Shown: positions 16,863 to 24,904, numbered from the stretch's first letter. The stretch is 34,926 bases of DNA from Clostridiales bacterium Firm_10 (GCA_001603025.1 LVAP01000032.1:1-34926), one strand, 5' to 3'. Numbers and translations: made by a program. The notes: generated by a model from the letters alone, not told the origin.

Positions 16863-17780
16863 TCAGCCCTTCAGCGAGCCGATGAGCATGCCCTTCACAA
16901 AGTACTTCTGCAGGAAGGGATAGACGCAGATGATCGGCACGGTGGCCAGCATGATGGAAGCGGCGCGCAGCGTAACGATGTCTGTGTCGGTGCTGTTGGC
17001 CACGGCTTCACTGGCGGCCGTCATCTCCTTGGAATCGGTCAGAATGATGCGGCGCAGCACCACCTGCAGTACGTACTTCGATGAATCCGTAATGTAGAGC
17101 AGGCAGTTGAAATAGGCATTCCAGTTGCTCACGATGACCCACAGGCTGATTGTGGCCAGAATCGGCGTGCTCAGCGGAAGCACCACGCGCATCAGCACCT
17201 GCAGGGAGTTCGCGCCGTCAATGATGGCGGCTTCTTCCAGCCCCTCGGGCAGCGTCATGAAGTAGTTGCGGGCGATGATGACATGCGTCACCGAGATGCA
17301 GTGCGGCAGGATGATGGCGAAGTAGGAATTGCGCATATGCAGCGTGTTGTTCACCAGCAGATAGGTGGGGATCATGCCGCCGGAAATGAACATGGTCACC
17401 AGGATGATCGTGGTGAACAGCGAGCGAAGGGGCAGGTCGCGTTTCGAGAGCGGATAAGCGCCGAGCACCACGCCGGTGAGCGAACAGCTCCAGCCCAGCA
17501 GCACCACCTTGATGGTGTTCAGGTAGCCCGACCAGAGGAAATGCGCGCTGAACATGTGCTTGTACGCGTCCCAGGACCAGGCGCGCGGCCACAACTTGAA
17601 ACCAGAGGCCGAGGCGTAGTCCGGCGAGGTGAACGATGTCACCGCCACGTGCCAGTAAGGATAGAGGAACGTGATGCTCAGCAGCGCGAAGATGACCACC
17701 AGGATCGCCTGGAAGAAAGGCTCTCCCCGGCTTTCATAGATGCGGTTGCGCGGTTTGGGCGCGGAATTGCGCTCCTTCAT
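16863..17780 (-). CDS. Carbohydrate ABC importer permease (YtcP/LplC type)
   Basis: The 305-residue integral membrane protein has about six TM helices and the cytoplasmic EAA loop LEEAAIIDGANSLQVLMRVV, where the shared ATPase docks. It ends in the YFVKGMLIGSLKG tail typical of the YtcP/LplC permeases (MalG-like). It forms the inner-membrane channel with the next-upstream permease. No ATPase gene lies in this operon, and importers of this class usually share one encoded elsewhere (MsmX-like). The ATG at 17780 is chosen for its GGAGGG ribosome site; it begins 11 nt after the stop of the partner permease. Confidence 0.94.
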   Translation of the reverse strand: MKERNSAPKPRNRIYESRGEPFFQAILVVIFALLSITFLYPYWHVAVTSFTSPDYASASGFKLWPRAWSWDAYKHMFSAHFLWSGYLNTIKVVLLGWSCSLTGVVLGAYPLSKRDLPLRSLFTTIILVTMFISGGMIPTYLLVNNTLHMRNSYFAIILPHCISVTHVIIARNYFMTLPEGLEEAAIIDGANSLQVLMRVVLPLSTPILATISLWVIVSNWNAYFNCLLYITDSSKYVLQVVLRRIILTDSKEMTAASEAVANSTDTDIVTLRAASIMLATVPIICVYPFLQKYFVKGMLIGSLKG

Positions 17781-17791
17781 GCCCGTCCCTC

Positions 17792-18742
17792 CTACCAAAG
17801 TCCGTATTCGTTGACCCGCTTGGAGACAAAGTTGGCGCTGACCACCAGAACAAGGGAGATCAGGTTGCGGAACAGCTCCGCCGCGGTCGAATAGGAATAG
17901 TCCATGTTGATCACGCCCTGGCGGTAGATGTAGGTTCCCAGCACATCGCCCACCGAATAGACTGCCGGATTGAGCATGTTGAAAATCTGGTCGAAGTTAT
18001 CGTCCACAAGGGAACCCACGGCCAGGATCAGCATAATGGTCACCGTGGGCAGGATGCCCGGCAGCGTCACGTGCCAGATGCGCCGCCAGCGGCCGCAGCC
18101 GTCCACGCGCGCCGCGTCGTACAGTTCCTCGTTCACGCCGCCCAGCGCGGCGAGGTAGATGATGGAACCCCAGCCGACGCCCTGCCATATGCCCGTGACC
18201 ACCAGCGTGCTCCTGAAGTAACGCGGACTGCCCAGGAAGAAGATGGGCTCGCCGCCCAGCAGACGGATCAGCGCGTTGACCGGTCCGCGCGACGGCGAGA
18301 GCAGTTCCATGAAAATACCGGTCAGGATGACCCAGGAGATGAAGTGAGGCAGGTAGGATATGCTCTGCGTGATGCGCTTGAACCGCGGGAAACGCAGTTC
18401 ATTCAGGAAAAGCGCCAGGATAATGGGCGCCGGAAAGCCGAAAACAAACTTGAAGAAGGCGATCGTCACGGTGTTTGTGAACACGTTTTTGAAATCGTAT
18501 GACGTGAACAGCCGCTGGAAATTCGCCATGCCCACCCATGGGCTGCCCGTGATGCCTTTCAGAATCTGGAATTCCTTAAAGGCCAGGGTGACGCCGTACA
18601 GCGGGCCGTATTTGAACAGGAGGAACTGGGCCATCACCGGAACCAGCATCAGCAGGTGAAGCTTATGCTTGCGGACGGACGCGGCAAAGTGGCGCCGCCT
18701 GTTCCCGGTATGGATCTGAATGGAACCGCTGGCTGTTTTCAT
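17792..18742 (-). CDS. Carbohydrate ABC importer permease (LplB type)
   Basis: The 316-residue protein has a basic N-terminal region, then HLLMLVPVMAQFLLFKYGPLYGVTLAFK, which is diagnostic of LplB-type permeases (MalF-like). It has about six TM helices and an EAA loop (EELYDAARVDGCGRWRRIW). It ends with FVSKRVNEYGLW, a tail common to this subfamily. It pairs with the YtcP-type permease encoded 11 nt downstream. The ATG at 18742 has GAGGAGGG 6-13 nt upstream. It is the first gene of the minus-strand operon that runs through the binding protein, phosphoesterase and GH92-like genes. Confidence 0.94.
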   Translation of the reverse strand: MKTASGSIQIHTGNRRRHFAASVRKHKLHLLMLVPVMAQFLLFKYGPLYGVTLAFKEFQILKGITGSPWVGMANFQRLFTSYDFKNVFTNTVTIAFFKFVFGFPAPIILALFLNELRFPRFKRITQSISYLPHFISWVILTGIFMELLSPSRGPVNALIRLLGGEPIFFLGSPRYFRSTLVVTGIWQGVGWGSIIYLAALGGVNEELYDAARVDGCGRWRRIWHVTLPGILPTVTIMLILAVGSLVDDNFDQIFNMLNPAVYSVGDVLGTYIYRQGVINMDYSYSTAAELFRNLISLVLVVSANFVSKRVNEYGLW

Positions 18743-18812
18743 GCCCGCCCTCCTCGCACCATCGGACAGGCCGCGCCTCCCTGGACGGCCCGCCAAGTCT
18801 CTCACCGGTTTC

Positions 18813-18841
18813 AGCATAAGTTAAAAGCCTGCAAAACACAA
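18813..18841 (-). promoter_or_regulatory. Possible promoter of the importer operon
   Basis: Minus-strand TTGTGT (18836-18841), 17-nt spacer, TATGCT (18813-18818). Both boxes are weak matches, consistent with a promoter that needs an activator such as the AraC-type regulator encoded at the end of the locus. Confidence 0.4.
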
Positions 18842-18955
18842 GGTTAAAAATATGATATACCGTCCGTTTTTTTGATCATGCCTTCCGAAATGTGTTGTCA
18901 GCCGCCGCAGCATTTTCCGCAAACAGACCGTTTTTCTGATCTTTCCGCACAGGGC

Positions 18956-19002
18956 AGAAAAAACAGCGCCACCGGCACATTTCGCCATCTGCCGGCGGCG
19001 CT
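18956..19002 (-). terminator. Terminator of the phosphoglycerate mutase/acetamidase unit
   Basis: On the minus strand AGCGCCGCCGGCA (18990-19002) pairs over 13 positions with TGCCGGTGGCGCT (18965-18977, one wobble) around a 12-nt loop and is followed by GTTTTTTCTG. Confidence 0.88.
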
Positions 19003-19048
19003 TCGCATCAAAAACATCGGATGGATAATAATGGAATCGGAAGTTCCG

Positions 19049-19948
19049 TCAGAACGCCAGGCCCGGCATGGCGCCTCCTTCAAGCCGCACGCGCGCGGTA
19101 ATGAGCGGATCGACCACCTGGCACACTTCCAGATGGCACACAAGGCTCATCAGCAGGATCAGCTCGTTCACATCAATCTGCGTGCGCCGCTGCAGGAAAT
19201 CCAGCATGGCGTCCGCCGCGAGCCTTGCGGCCTTCTCAAGCGTTTCGCCTGATGCGAGCACGGAGAAGGAGCCGTCCGGGCCGCGCAGCACGGGCCACTG
19301 CTCGCGCCGGCCGCGGATCACGCTGACGCGCAGCGTCACAACAGCCGGGCATTCCAGTCCGCAGATGCACATTTCGCCGTCACCCATTTTCGCGTGCACA
19401 TCGCCCAGGGCCAGCAGCGCTCCTTCGTGGAACACCGGCAAATACAGCGTGCTGCCCGCCCGGATGAGCCGCGCGTCCATGTTGCCGCCGTGGGCTCCGG
19501 GCGTCTCGGTATCGATGGCGCCGGTTTCCGGAGCTACGCCGATCACGCCGATCATCGGATCGAGCGGCATCCTCACGCCGGCCAATTCGCCGAAGCCGTC
19601 CCTGAGGGGAATGCAGCGCACGATGGGCGCCGTCACGCGGTCGCGCAGGAAACCGCCGCGGCCGGAAATGCGCATGGAAGCGTATTCCCCCACCTCAATG
19701 GACAGGATTTCGCAGGCCAGCGTGTCGCCCGGCATCGCGCCTTCCACAAAGATGGGGCCGGTGGCCGGATTGCCGCCGCCCGCCGGGCCGGTATAGGGGC
19801 CGCGCGGGTCGTTTTCCGCGCGCAGGGTGTTCTCATAGCAGTCCTTCGTCTTCACCGAGACGGTCGCGCCGTCCGGCACGCGCAGGATGGGTTCCTCATC
19901 CGCCGAAAGCGCGTGGACACAGCGGTCGTCGGAAAGCATATAATTCAT
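19049..19948 (-). CDS. Acetamidase/formamidase family protein
   Basis: The 299-residue protein fits the FmdA/AmdA family (PF03069): early GATVSVKTKDCYEN, then NPATGPIFVEGAMPGDTLACEI and ISGRGGFLRD. The central region is IGVIGVAPETG with the glycine-rich PGAHGGNMDARLIRAGSTLYLPV, followed by GDVHAKMGDGE. These zinc-associated amidases release ammonia from formamide, acetamide or related short amides in the cytosol. The ATG at 19948 has AAAAGGAG 8 nt upstream. It starts 28 nt after the phosphoglycerate mutase gene and shares its transcript. The substrate is not shown by context. Confidence 0.92.
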   Translation of the reverse strand: MNYMLSDDRCVHALSADEEPILRVPDGATVSVKTKDCYENTLRAENDPRGPYTGPAGGGNPATGPIFVEGAMPGDTLACEILSIEVGEYASMRISGRGGFLRDRVTAPIVRCIPLRDGFGELAGVRMPLDPMIGVIGVAPETGAIDTETPGAHGGNMDARLIRAGSTLYLPVFHEGALLALGDVHAKMGDGEMCICGLECPAVVTLRVSVIRGRREQWPVLRGPDGSFSVLASGETLEKAARLAADAMLDFLQRRTQIDVNELILLMSLVCHLEVCQVVDPLITARVRLEGGAMPGLAF

Positions 19949-19976
19949 GGGCAGTCTCCTTTTCTTCAATATTTGA

Positions 19977-21191
19977 TTACAGTTCGAACAGCTTTTTCAG
20001 CAGGTCCACGCCGCTTTCCAGCACAGGCCTGTCCGCGCAGGCGGCCTCGCAGAATGGCCGCGGCATGCCGGGACAGCGGCTGTCATAGAGAGCGTAGGGC
20101 ACGGGCCTGCCGTCGTGGGTCTGAGTTGAAAGAAGGGTGTAGTGATCCGGCATGAGCAGGATGCGGAAGTCCTCGCCCGACGCCTCCAGCGCCGCCAGCA
20201 CCGGCTTCACCATGCGCTCATCCAGCCGGCGGATGGATTCCACTTTGCCCGCCGTATCGCCCAGGTGGCTCAGGTCGTCCGGGGCCTCAAGGTGCAGCAG
20301 CGCGAAATCATCTCCTTCATCCAGCAGCGCCTTCAGCGCGGCCTCCACCTTGCCCGCGTAGTTGGTGTCCAGCGCGCCGGTCGCGCCGGGCACGCGCGGA
20401 GCCCTGAGGCCGCTCAGCCAAGCGATGCCCCGTACCAGCGGCACGGCGGATACAGCGGTTCCCTTTTTGCCGAACTGCTCCTCAAAGCTCTGCAGCACGG
20501 TGGCGCGGCCAGCGCCCCAGAACCACACGGCGTTGGCAGGCATGCGTCCCTCCTCCTTACGGCGCAGGTTGACGGGATGGTTTTCCAGCACGCGGTGCGC
20601 CGTTTCCTGCAGGGCGCGCAGCAGCGCCGCCTTCTGTCCTTTCGGCTGATAGGCGTCGATCACCCGGCCCGCGATGTCGTGCGGCGGCGTGAGCTCAAAG
20701 GGCTCATCGTCCGCCTTCACCACAGCGATGTGCCGAAAGGTCGGCGTCACGGTGATGCGCATCTTCGCTTTATCCATCAGCCCGGCGAATTCGGGAGCTT
20801 TCACAAGGTCGGAGGCAATGGCGCGGGCATCCTCGCCGTCGATGCCGTCGCCATTGTAGCTGGCCATGACGCCGCCTTCGTAGCTCCCGGAAATGGTGGC
20901 CAGGTTCATGCGGAAGCTCACCTCGTCCTCCGCCAGGGAGACTTCCTCCCCCGCTGCCTCCAGTGGCGACCGTCCGCGATAACAGGCTTTGGGATTGTGG
21001 CCCAGCAGCGAGAGAAACGCCACGTCGCTGCCGGGCGGCATGCCTGTCGGGCAGGTACGCACGCGGCCCAGCTCGCCGCCCGCAACGCGGGCCATGTGCT
21101 GTCCATTTACGCATTCCAACGGCGTTTTTCGGCCCAGGGCCTCGATTCTTTCGTCGGCCATGCCGTCGCCGACGATCAGCATATACTTCAT
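19977..21191 (-). CDS. apgM: Archaeal-type cofactor-independent phosphoglycerate mutase
   Basis: The 404-residue protein starts MKYMLIVGDGMAD and has TPLECVNGQHMA, TGMPPGSDVAFLSLLG and YRGRSPLEA with the catalytic Ser/Asp region of the alkaline phosphatase superfamily. Later come DDFALLHLEAPDDLSHLGD and MPDHYT, the metal-binding Asp/His sites. This is the COG3635 (ApgM) branch, found in archaea and in many bacteria, which interconverts 3- and 2-phosphoglycerate without 2,3-bisphosphoglycerate. The ATG at 21191 has AAAAGGAGAA upstream. It heads a two-gene unit with the amidase and is divergent from yhaM. Standard BPG-independent GpmI is longer and has a different N terminus, so the ApgM call is firm. 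Confidence 0.93.
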   Translation of the reverse strand: MKYMLIVGDGMADERIEALGRKTPLECVNGQHMARVAGGELGRVRTCPTGMPPGSDVAFLSLLGHNPKACYRGRSPLEAAGEEVSLAEDEVSFRMNLATISGSYEGGVMASYNGDGIDGEDARAIASDLVKAPEFAGLMDKAKMRITVTPTFRHIAVVKADDEPFELTPPHDIAGRVIDAYQPKGQKAALLRALQETAHRVLENHPVNLRRKEEGRMPANAVWFWGAGRATVLQSFEEQFGKKGTAVSAVPLVRGIAWLSGLRAPRVPGATGALDTNYAGKVEAALKALLDEGDDFALLHLEAPDDLSHLGDTAGKVESIRRLDERMVKPVLAALEASGEDFRILLMPDHYTLLSTQTHDGRPVPYALYDSRCPGMPRPFCEAACADRPVLESGVDLLKKLFEL

Positions 21192-21210
21192 TTTTTCTTC
21201 TCCTTTTCGC

Positions 21211-21239
21211 TTGCCAAACGGCGCACGATGCATTATGAT
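21211..21239 (+). promoter_or_regulatory. yhaM promoter
   Basis: TTGCCA (21211-21216), 17-nt spacer, TATGAT (21234-21239). The predicted start near 21246 falls inside the likely promoter of the divergent apgM gene. Confidence 0.65.
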
Positions 21240-21241
21240 AT

Positions 21242-21250
21242 ATTGTAGCA
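21242..21250 (-). promoter_or_regulatory. Possible apgM promoter (extended -10)
   Basis: Minus-strand TGCTACAAT gives an extended -10 (TG, one base, TACAAT). The -35 position is CGCCGT, which is not a recognisable box. It interlocks with the yhaM promoter on the other strand. Confidence 0.45.
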
Positions 21251-21332
21251 TAGAAGATCATCGGACGGCGACCTGATGAAAAATTTAACCGCCGTTCCCC
21301 CGTGACAAAATTCCGCAGAAGGGGCAAATGCC

Positions 21333-22337
21333 ATGCAGCAGCTTCAATTGGCCAAGGTTCTGAAGAACCAGATTTTCGAAGGATTTGTTCTGGTGCGCGC
21401 CTCCGAGCAGCGCACTTCTTCCAACGGCGGCAAATTTCTGGATATGACGGTGTGCGATCTGTCCGGCGATTTCAACGCCAAGATGTGGGACGGCACCGTT
21501 CAGCCGCCCGCGCCCGGCACTGTGGTCAAGATCCGCGCCATGATGCAGGAATACAACAACCATCCGCAGCTGCGCGTGGACAAAATGCGCCCCGCCGTTG
21601 AGAAGGATCAGGTCGAGATGGCAATGCTCGTGCCCTGCGCGCCCACGCCGGCCGAAGAGATGCTTGCCGCCATCAACGCGCGGATCGACGCCATGCAGGA
21701 CGAAGACCTTAAAAAGGTCACGCGCCTGCGCCTGAAGGAATGCGGCCCGAAGCTCATGTACTACCCCGCCGCGACAAAGCTGCACCATGCCGAGCGCGCA
21801 GGGCTGCTGCATCACACCAGCACCATGCTTCAGCTGGCGGAGGCTGTCTGCCAGGTCTATCCAACGCTGGACGGCGACCTGCTCGCGGCGGGCGTCATCC
21901 TGCATGACCTGTGCAAAACCGACGAGATCCGGGCGGACGAGTCCGGTGTCGCTGCGGACTATACCCGGGAAGGGCAGCTGCTTGGCCACATCGTGATGGG
22001 CGTGAGCGCGCTGGCCAAAGCATGCGACGAGGCAGGCGTAAAAGGCGAGAAAAAGCTGATGCTCCAGCACATGCTGCTGGCCCACCACGACCTGCCCGAA
22101 TACGGCAGCCCGAAGCCGCCCATGTTCCCGGAGGCCGAAGTGCTGCATGTGATCGACCTGCTGGACGCGCGCATGTTCGAGATGAACCGCGCGCTGGACG
22201 GCGTCAACCCCGGTTCGTTCACCGAACGCATCTGGTCGCTGGAACGCAGGCTTTACCGCCGGGCTCATCCACCGGTGCGCCAGGAGAACGCAGAGGATGG
22301 AGCGGACGGCGCGCCGCAGGATAACGGCGAAGAATGA
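21333..22337 (+). CDS. yhaM: 3'-5' exoribonuclease YhaM family
   Basis: The 334-residue protein has an N-terminal OB fold (about residues 14-88, with KFLDMTVCDLSGDFNAKMWD) followed by an HD phosphohydrolase domain. The latter carries HHAERAGLLHHT (151-162), ILHDLCKTDE (His191-Asp192) and the family stretch AHHDLPEYGSPKPP. YhaM removes nucleotides from RNA or single-stranded DNA 3' ends in a metal-dependent way and is typical of Firmicutes. The last 20 residues are acidic and probably unstructured. The ATG has AGAAGGGGC upstream. It is a single-gene unit between a TTGCCA/TATGAT promoter and a strong terminator. Confidence 0.94.
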   Translation: MQQLQLAKVLKNQIFEGFVLVRASEQRTSSNGGKFLDMTVCDLSGDFNAKMWDGTVQPPAPGTVVKIRAMMQEYNNHPQLRVDKMRPAVEKDQVEMAMLVPCAPTPAEEMLAAINARIDAMQDEDLKKVTRLRLKECGPKLMYYPAATKLHHAERAGLLHHTSTMLQLAEAVCQVYPTLDGDLLAAGVILHDLCKTDEIRADESGVAADYTREGQLLGHIVMGVSALAKACDEAGVKGEKKLMLQHMLLAHHDLPEYGSPKPPMFPEAEVLHVIDLLDARMFEMNRALDGVNPGSFTERIWSLERRLYRRAHPPVRQENAEDGADGAPQDNGEE

Positions 22338-22343
22338 TAATCC

Positions 22344-22375
22344 GGCATGGCGAATAATATCCGCCGTGCCTTTTT
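22344..22375 (+). terminator. yhaM terminator
   Basis: GGCATGGCG (22344-22352) pairs with CGCCGTGCC (22362-22370, one wobble) around a 9-nt loop, followed by TTTTT. Confidence 0.88.
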
Positions 22376-22418
22376 CTGACAATTCAATCGGAAAACAACG
22401 GTTTTCAAGCGAAAACGG

Positions 22419-22447
22419 CTGACAGGAAACGGATTTTCCGCTATTAT
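22419..22447 (+). promoter_or_regulatory. Promoter of the methyltransferase-like gene, with nearby inverted repeats
   Basis: CTGACA (22419-22424), 17-nt spacer, TATTAT (22442-22447). The spacer holds GGAAA/TTTCC arms, and GAAAAC-AACG-GTTTTC lies just upstream of the -35, so a repressor could bind here. Confidence 0.6.
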
Positions 22448-22484
22448 CCCGGCAGATACAACCATGAAAGGCGCGTGATTCAAC

Positions 22485-23156
22485 ATGGATCGGAAGCTCC
22501 TCACACAGGCCATCGCCAAATATGCTGCCGGCGCCGCGCTGGTGGCGCTGCTGCTGTTTCTGCCCGCCGGAACGTTCCGCTGGCCTCGCGGCTGGCTGTT
22601 CATGGGCATCCTGTTCATTCCCATGCTCGCAGCCGGCGTGGTGATGATGGTCAGGAATCCTGCCCTGCTGCGGCGACGCCTGAACGCCCGCGAGCAGGAG
22701 ATGCAGCAGAAGCAGAACATCGCCCTGAGCGGCGGCATGTTCATCGTCGGATTTGTTTTGGCCGGGCTGGACTACCGGTTCAGCTGGCTGCAGATGCCGG
22801 TGTGGGTTTCCGGGCTGGCCGCCGCGCTGTTTCTCGCGGGCTACGCGCTGTTCGGCGAAGTGCTGCGTGAAAACGAGTACCTCTCCCGGACCGTCGAAGT
22901 ACAACAGGACCAGCGCGTGGTCGACACCGGCCTGTACGGCCTGGTGCGTCATCCCATGTATGCCGCGACGCTCGTCATGTTCCTCGCGATGCCAATCGTG
23001 CTGGGGTCTTTGATTGCGCTCATCCCCTTCCTTGCTTATCCCGCCATCATCGTGCGGCGCATCAGAAACGAAGAACAGGTGCTCGAGCGGGACCTGCCGG
23101 GCTACACAGCGTATGAGCAGCGCGTGAAACACCGTCTCCTGCCCCGCATATGGTAG
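22485..23156 (+). CDS. Isoprenylcysteine carboxyl methyltransferase-family membrane protein
   Basis: The 223-residue protein has about five hydrophobic segments and the C-terminal signature of the ICMT/PEMT-like family: GLYGLVRHPMYAATL, then EEQVLERDLPGYTAYEQR and a closing RLLPRIW. Family members transfer methyl groups from S-adenosylmethionine to lipid-like or prenylated acceptors within the membrane. Bacterial acceptors are mostly unknown. The ATG at 22485 has only a weak ribosome site (GGCGCG region), but the hydrophobic N terminus begins right after it. It is a single gene with its own promoter; no terminator is clear before the next gene. Confidence 0.85.
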   Translation: MDRKLLTQAIAKYAAGAALVALLLFLPAGTFRWPRGWLFMGILFIPMLAAGVVMMVRNPALLRRRLNAREQEMQQKQNIALSGGMFIVGFVLAGLDYRFSWLQMPVWVSGLAAALFLAGYALFGEVLRENEYLSRTVEVQQDQRVVDTGLYGLVRHPMYAATLVMFLAMPIVLGSLIALIPFLAYPAIIVRRIRNEEQVLERDLPGYTAYEQRVKHRLLPRIW

Positions 23157-23206
23157 AACGCCCCTCCTCTGTCTCAGGAAAAACGCCCGTTTTTATTGAT
23201 TTATGG

Positions 23207-23235
23207 TTGCAATTTTGGAAAATCAGCATTATAAT
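23207..23235 (+). promoter_or_regulatory. Promoter of the YegP-family gene
   Basis: TTGCAA (23207-23212), 17-nt spacer, TATAAT (23230-23235), then an A-rich leader and GGAGGAGG before the gene. This suggests strong expression. Confidence 0.72.
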
Positions 23236-23271
23236 AATCATATATAAAAAAATGACGGAGGAGGCAATATC

Positions 23272-23652
23272 ATGGGTAAATTTGTCGTCAAAGAAACCAA
23301 GACCGGCATCAAGTTCGACCTGAAGGCAGGCAACGGTGAAGTCATCCTCACCAGCGAAGTGTATCGCTCCGAGCGTTCTTGCCTGAAGGGCGTGGCCAGC
23401 GTGCAGCGCAACGCGCCCATCGCCGCGGTGGAAGACCAGACCGCGGAGGGCTTTGCGAAGGAAAAGTGCCCCAAGTTTGAAATCTACACCGACAAGGGCG
23501 GCGAGACCCGCTTCCGCCTGAAAGCGACCAATGGCCAGATCATCGGCTCCAGTGAGGGCTATAAGTCCATGGCCAGCTGCGTCAACGGCATTGAATCCGT
23601 GAAGAAGAACGCCACAGACGCCAAAATTGAAAAGGAAGAAGCGAAAGGCTGA
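23272..23652 (+). CDS. YegP-family protein (two DUF1508 repeats)
   Basis: The 126-residue protein consists of two DUF1508 (PF07411, UPF0339) units. The first is FVVKETKTGIKFDLKAGNGE to about residue 49; the second runs from FEIYTDKGGETRFRLKATNG to about residue 116. Each repeat has the pattern F-x-L-K-A-x-N-G-x-x-I, a Y in the middle and a C-x-x-G-I/V-x-S-V ending. A charged tail of KEEAKG type follows. The molecular function of this small soluble family is not established. GGAGGAGG lies 7 nt before the ATG, and the gene has its own promoter and a very strong terminator, so it is likely abundant. Confidence 0.92.
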   Translation: MGKFVVKETKTGIKFDLKAGNGEVILTSEVYRSERSCLKGVASVQRNAPIAAVEDQTAEGFAKEKCPKFEIYTDKGGETRFRLKATNGQIIGSSEGYKSMASCVNGIESVKKNATDAKIEKEEAKG

Positions 23653-23674
23653 TTCCTGTCTTCCAGAAGCATAC

Positions 23675-23713
23675 GCGGCGGCCGGATACCCTGTTTCCGG
23701 CCGCCGCTTTTTT
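23675..23713 (+). terminator. Terminator of the YegP-family gene
   Basis: A perfect 11-bp stem GCGGCGGCCGG (23675-23685) / CCGGCCGCCGC (23697-23707) with an 11-nt loop is followed by TTTTTT. Confidence 0.93.
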
Positions 23714-23754
23714 GCACAAAAGCATTTTTTCGTCCGCGTGCTTTCAAAAACCTG

Positions 23755-23783
23755 TTGCCTGTCAGCGCAAAATATGGTAGTAT
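23755..23783 (+). promoter_or_regulatory. Promoter of the ribose-type importer operon
   Basis: TTGCCT (23755-23760), 17-nt spacer, TAGTAT (23778-23783), about 50 nt before the first gene. Confidence 0.6.
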
Positions 23784-23833
23784 TTATGTGGGTTTTCTTG
23801 TGAATCCAAAAGACTGCTAGGAGGTAAACCATC

Positions 23834-24883
23834 ATGAAAAAGACCCTGCTCGCCGTCATCCTGTGTCTCGTTCTTCTCGCCATGCCGCTGAGCGCGCTGG
23901 CCGAGGGCGACACTATCTACATCCTGACCCCCACCGAGGATCACGGCTGGACCGGCTCCGTCGCCACGTTCGCCAAGACCTCCGCCGAGGAAATCAACGC
24001 CGCCGGCACCTGGAAGGCCGAGGTCAGCACCGCGCCCGACGCCGCTTCCCAGATCACCCAGCTTGAAGACATCGTCGCCAACCACGCCAAGGACGCGGCC
24101 GGTGTGGTCATCCTGCCCCAGGACGACACCGTCGAGTTCGCCATTCAGCAGCTGATCGACGCCAACATCCCCTACGTCGCCTTCGACCGCATCATCGCCG
24201 GCGTGAAGGATTCCGCCGTGGCCAACGTTTCCGGCGACAATGAGGGTGTCGGCGCGGCCGTCGCGGCCTACTTCGTCTCCCTGGGTCTCAAGCCCGGCGA
24301 CGAGATCATCGTGTTCGAGGGCGACACTTCCTCCGTCACCACCTATCGCGACGACGGCTTCAAAAAGTACCTCACGGGCGAGCTGGCCTATGCCGGCGAG
24401 GCCATCGCGGACGAAGCCAAATGGACCGAGGATCAGCTCGCTTCACTGACCTTCTCCGGCGCCATGAACTGGAGCCGCTCCGCTGCGAAGGAATACTTTG
24501 AATCCCTGATGAGCGATTCCAAAAACGCCGCGATCAAGTGGTTCTATTCCCAGGACGACGAGTTCGCGCTTGGCATCATCGAGGCCCTGCAGGGTTCCGC
24601 CATTGACGATGCCACCAAGGCCGCCATTCTGGAAAACGAGATCGTGATCTCCGCCGCGGGCGGCGCCCAGGCGCTGTACGACGTGATCGGCGGCAAGGAA
24701 AACGCCGAGCTGGCCGCCTCCTTCGGCGGGCTGGCCGTGGCCACTTACAGTCCCGCGATGATCCAGGACGCCATCAACCTGATGGTCGCCAGCCTGAACG
24801 GCGAGGACGTCGCGCAGGAGTACATCGTGCCCGTCGAGATCGTCACGGAAGAGAACGTGGCTGACTACGTCGGCTTCAACTGA
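23834..24883 (+). CDS. Sugar-binding protein of a ribose/galactose-type ABC importer
   Basis: The 349-residue protein has a signal peptide (KK, hydrophobic core, SALA cleavage before EGD). It is followed by a periplasmic-binding-protein type I fold: EITQLEDIVANHAKDAAGVVILPQDD in pattern, NIPYVAFDR, ANVSGDNEGVGAAVAAY and DDEFALGIIEALQG. These features match the RbsB/MglB/XylF group. It should bind a monosaccharide outside the membrane and feed the ATPase and permease encoded next. No lipobox cysteine is present at the cleavage site. AGGAGG lies about 9 nt before the ATG. A GC-rich stem-loop without a T-tract separates it from the ATPase gene. Confidence 0.94.
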   Translation: MKKTLLAVILCLVLLAMPLSALAEGDTIYILTPTEDHGWTGSVATFAKTSAEEINAAGTWKAEVSTAPDAASQITQLEDIVANHAKDAAGVVILPQDDTVEFAIQQLIDANIPYVAFDRIIAGVKDSAVANVSGDNEGVGAAVAAYFVSLGLKPGDEIIVFEGDTSSVTTYRDDGFKKYLTGELAYAGEAIADEAKWTEDQLASLTFSGAMNWSRSAAKEYFESLMSDSKNAAIKWFYSQDDEFALGIIEALQGSAIDDATKAAILENEIVISAAGGAQALYDVIGGKENAELAASFGGLAVATYSPAMIQDAINLMVASLNGEDVAQEYIVPVEIVTEENVADYVGFN

Positions 24884-24904
24884 TTTTCATTCCGCGAATC
24901 CTCC

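Noticed and set aside
18843-18955. Small RNA gene or second promoter between the importer operon and the amidase terminator
   Set aside because: AT-rich with T-runs, but no stable hairpin or well-spaced boxes could be found by eye.
21285-23132. Minus-strand open frame opposite yhaM and the methyltransferase-like gene
   Set aside because: It runs through two real genes and the yhaM terminator, with His/Gln/Arg-rich low-grade sequence.
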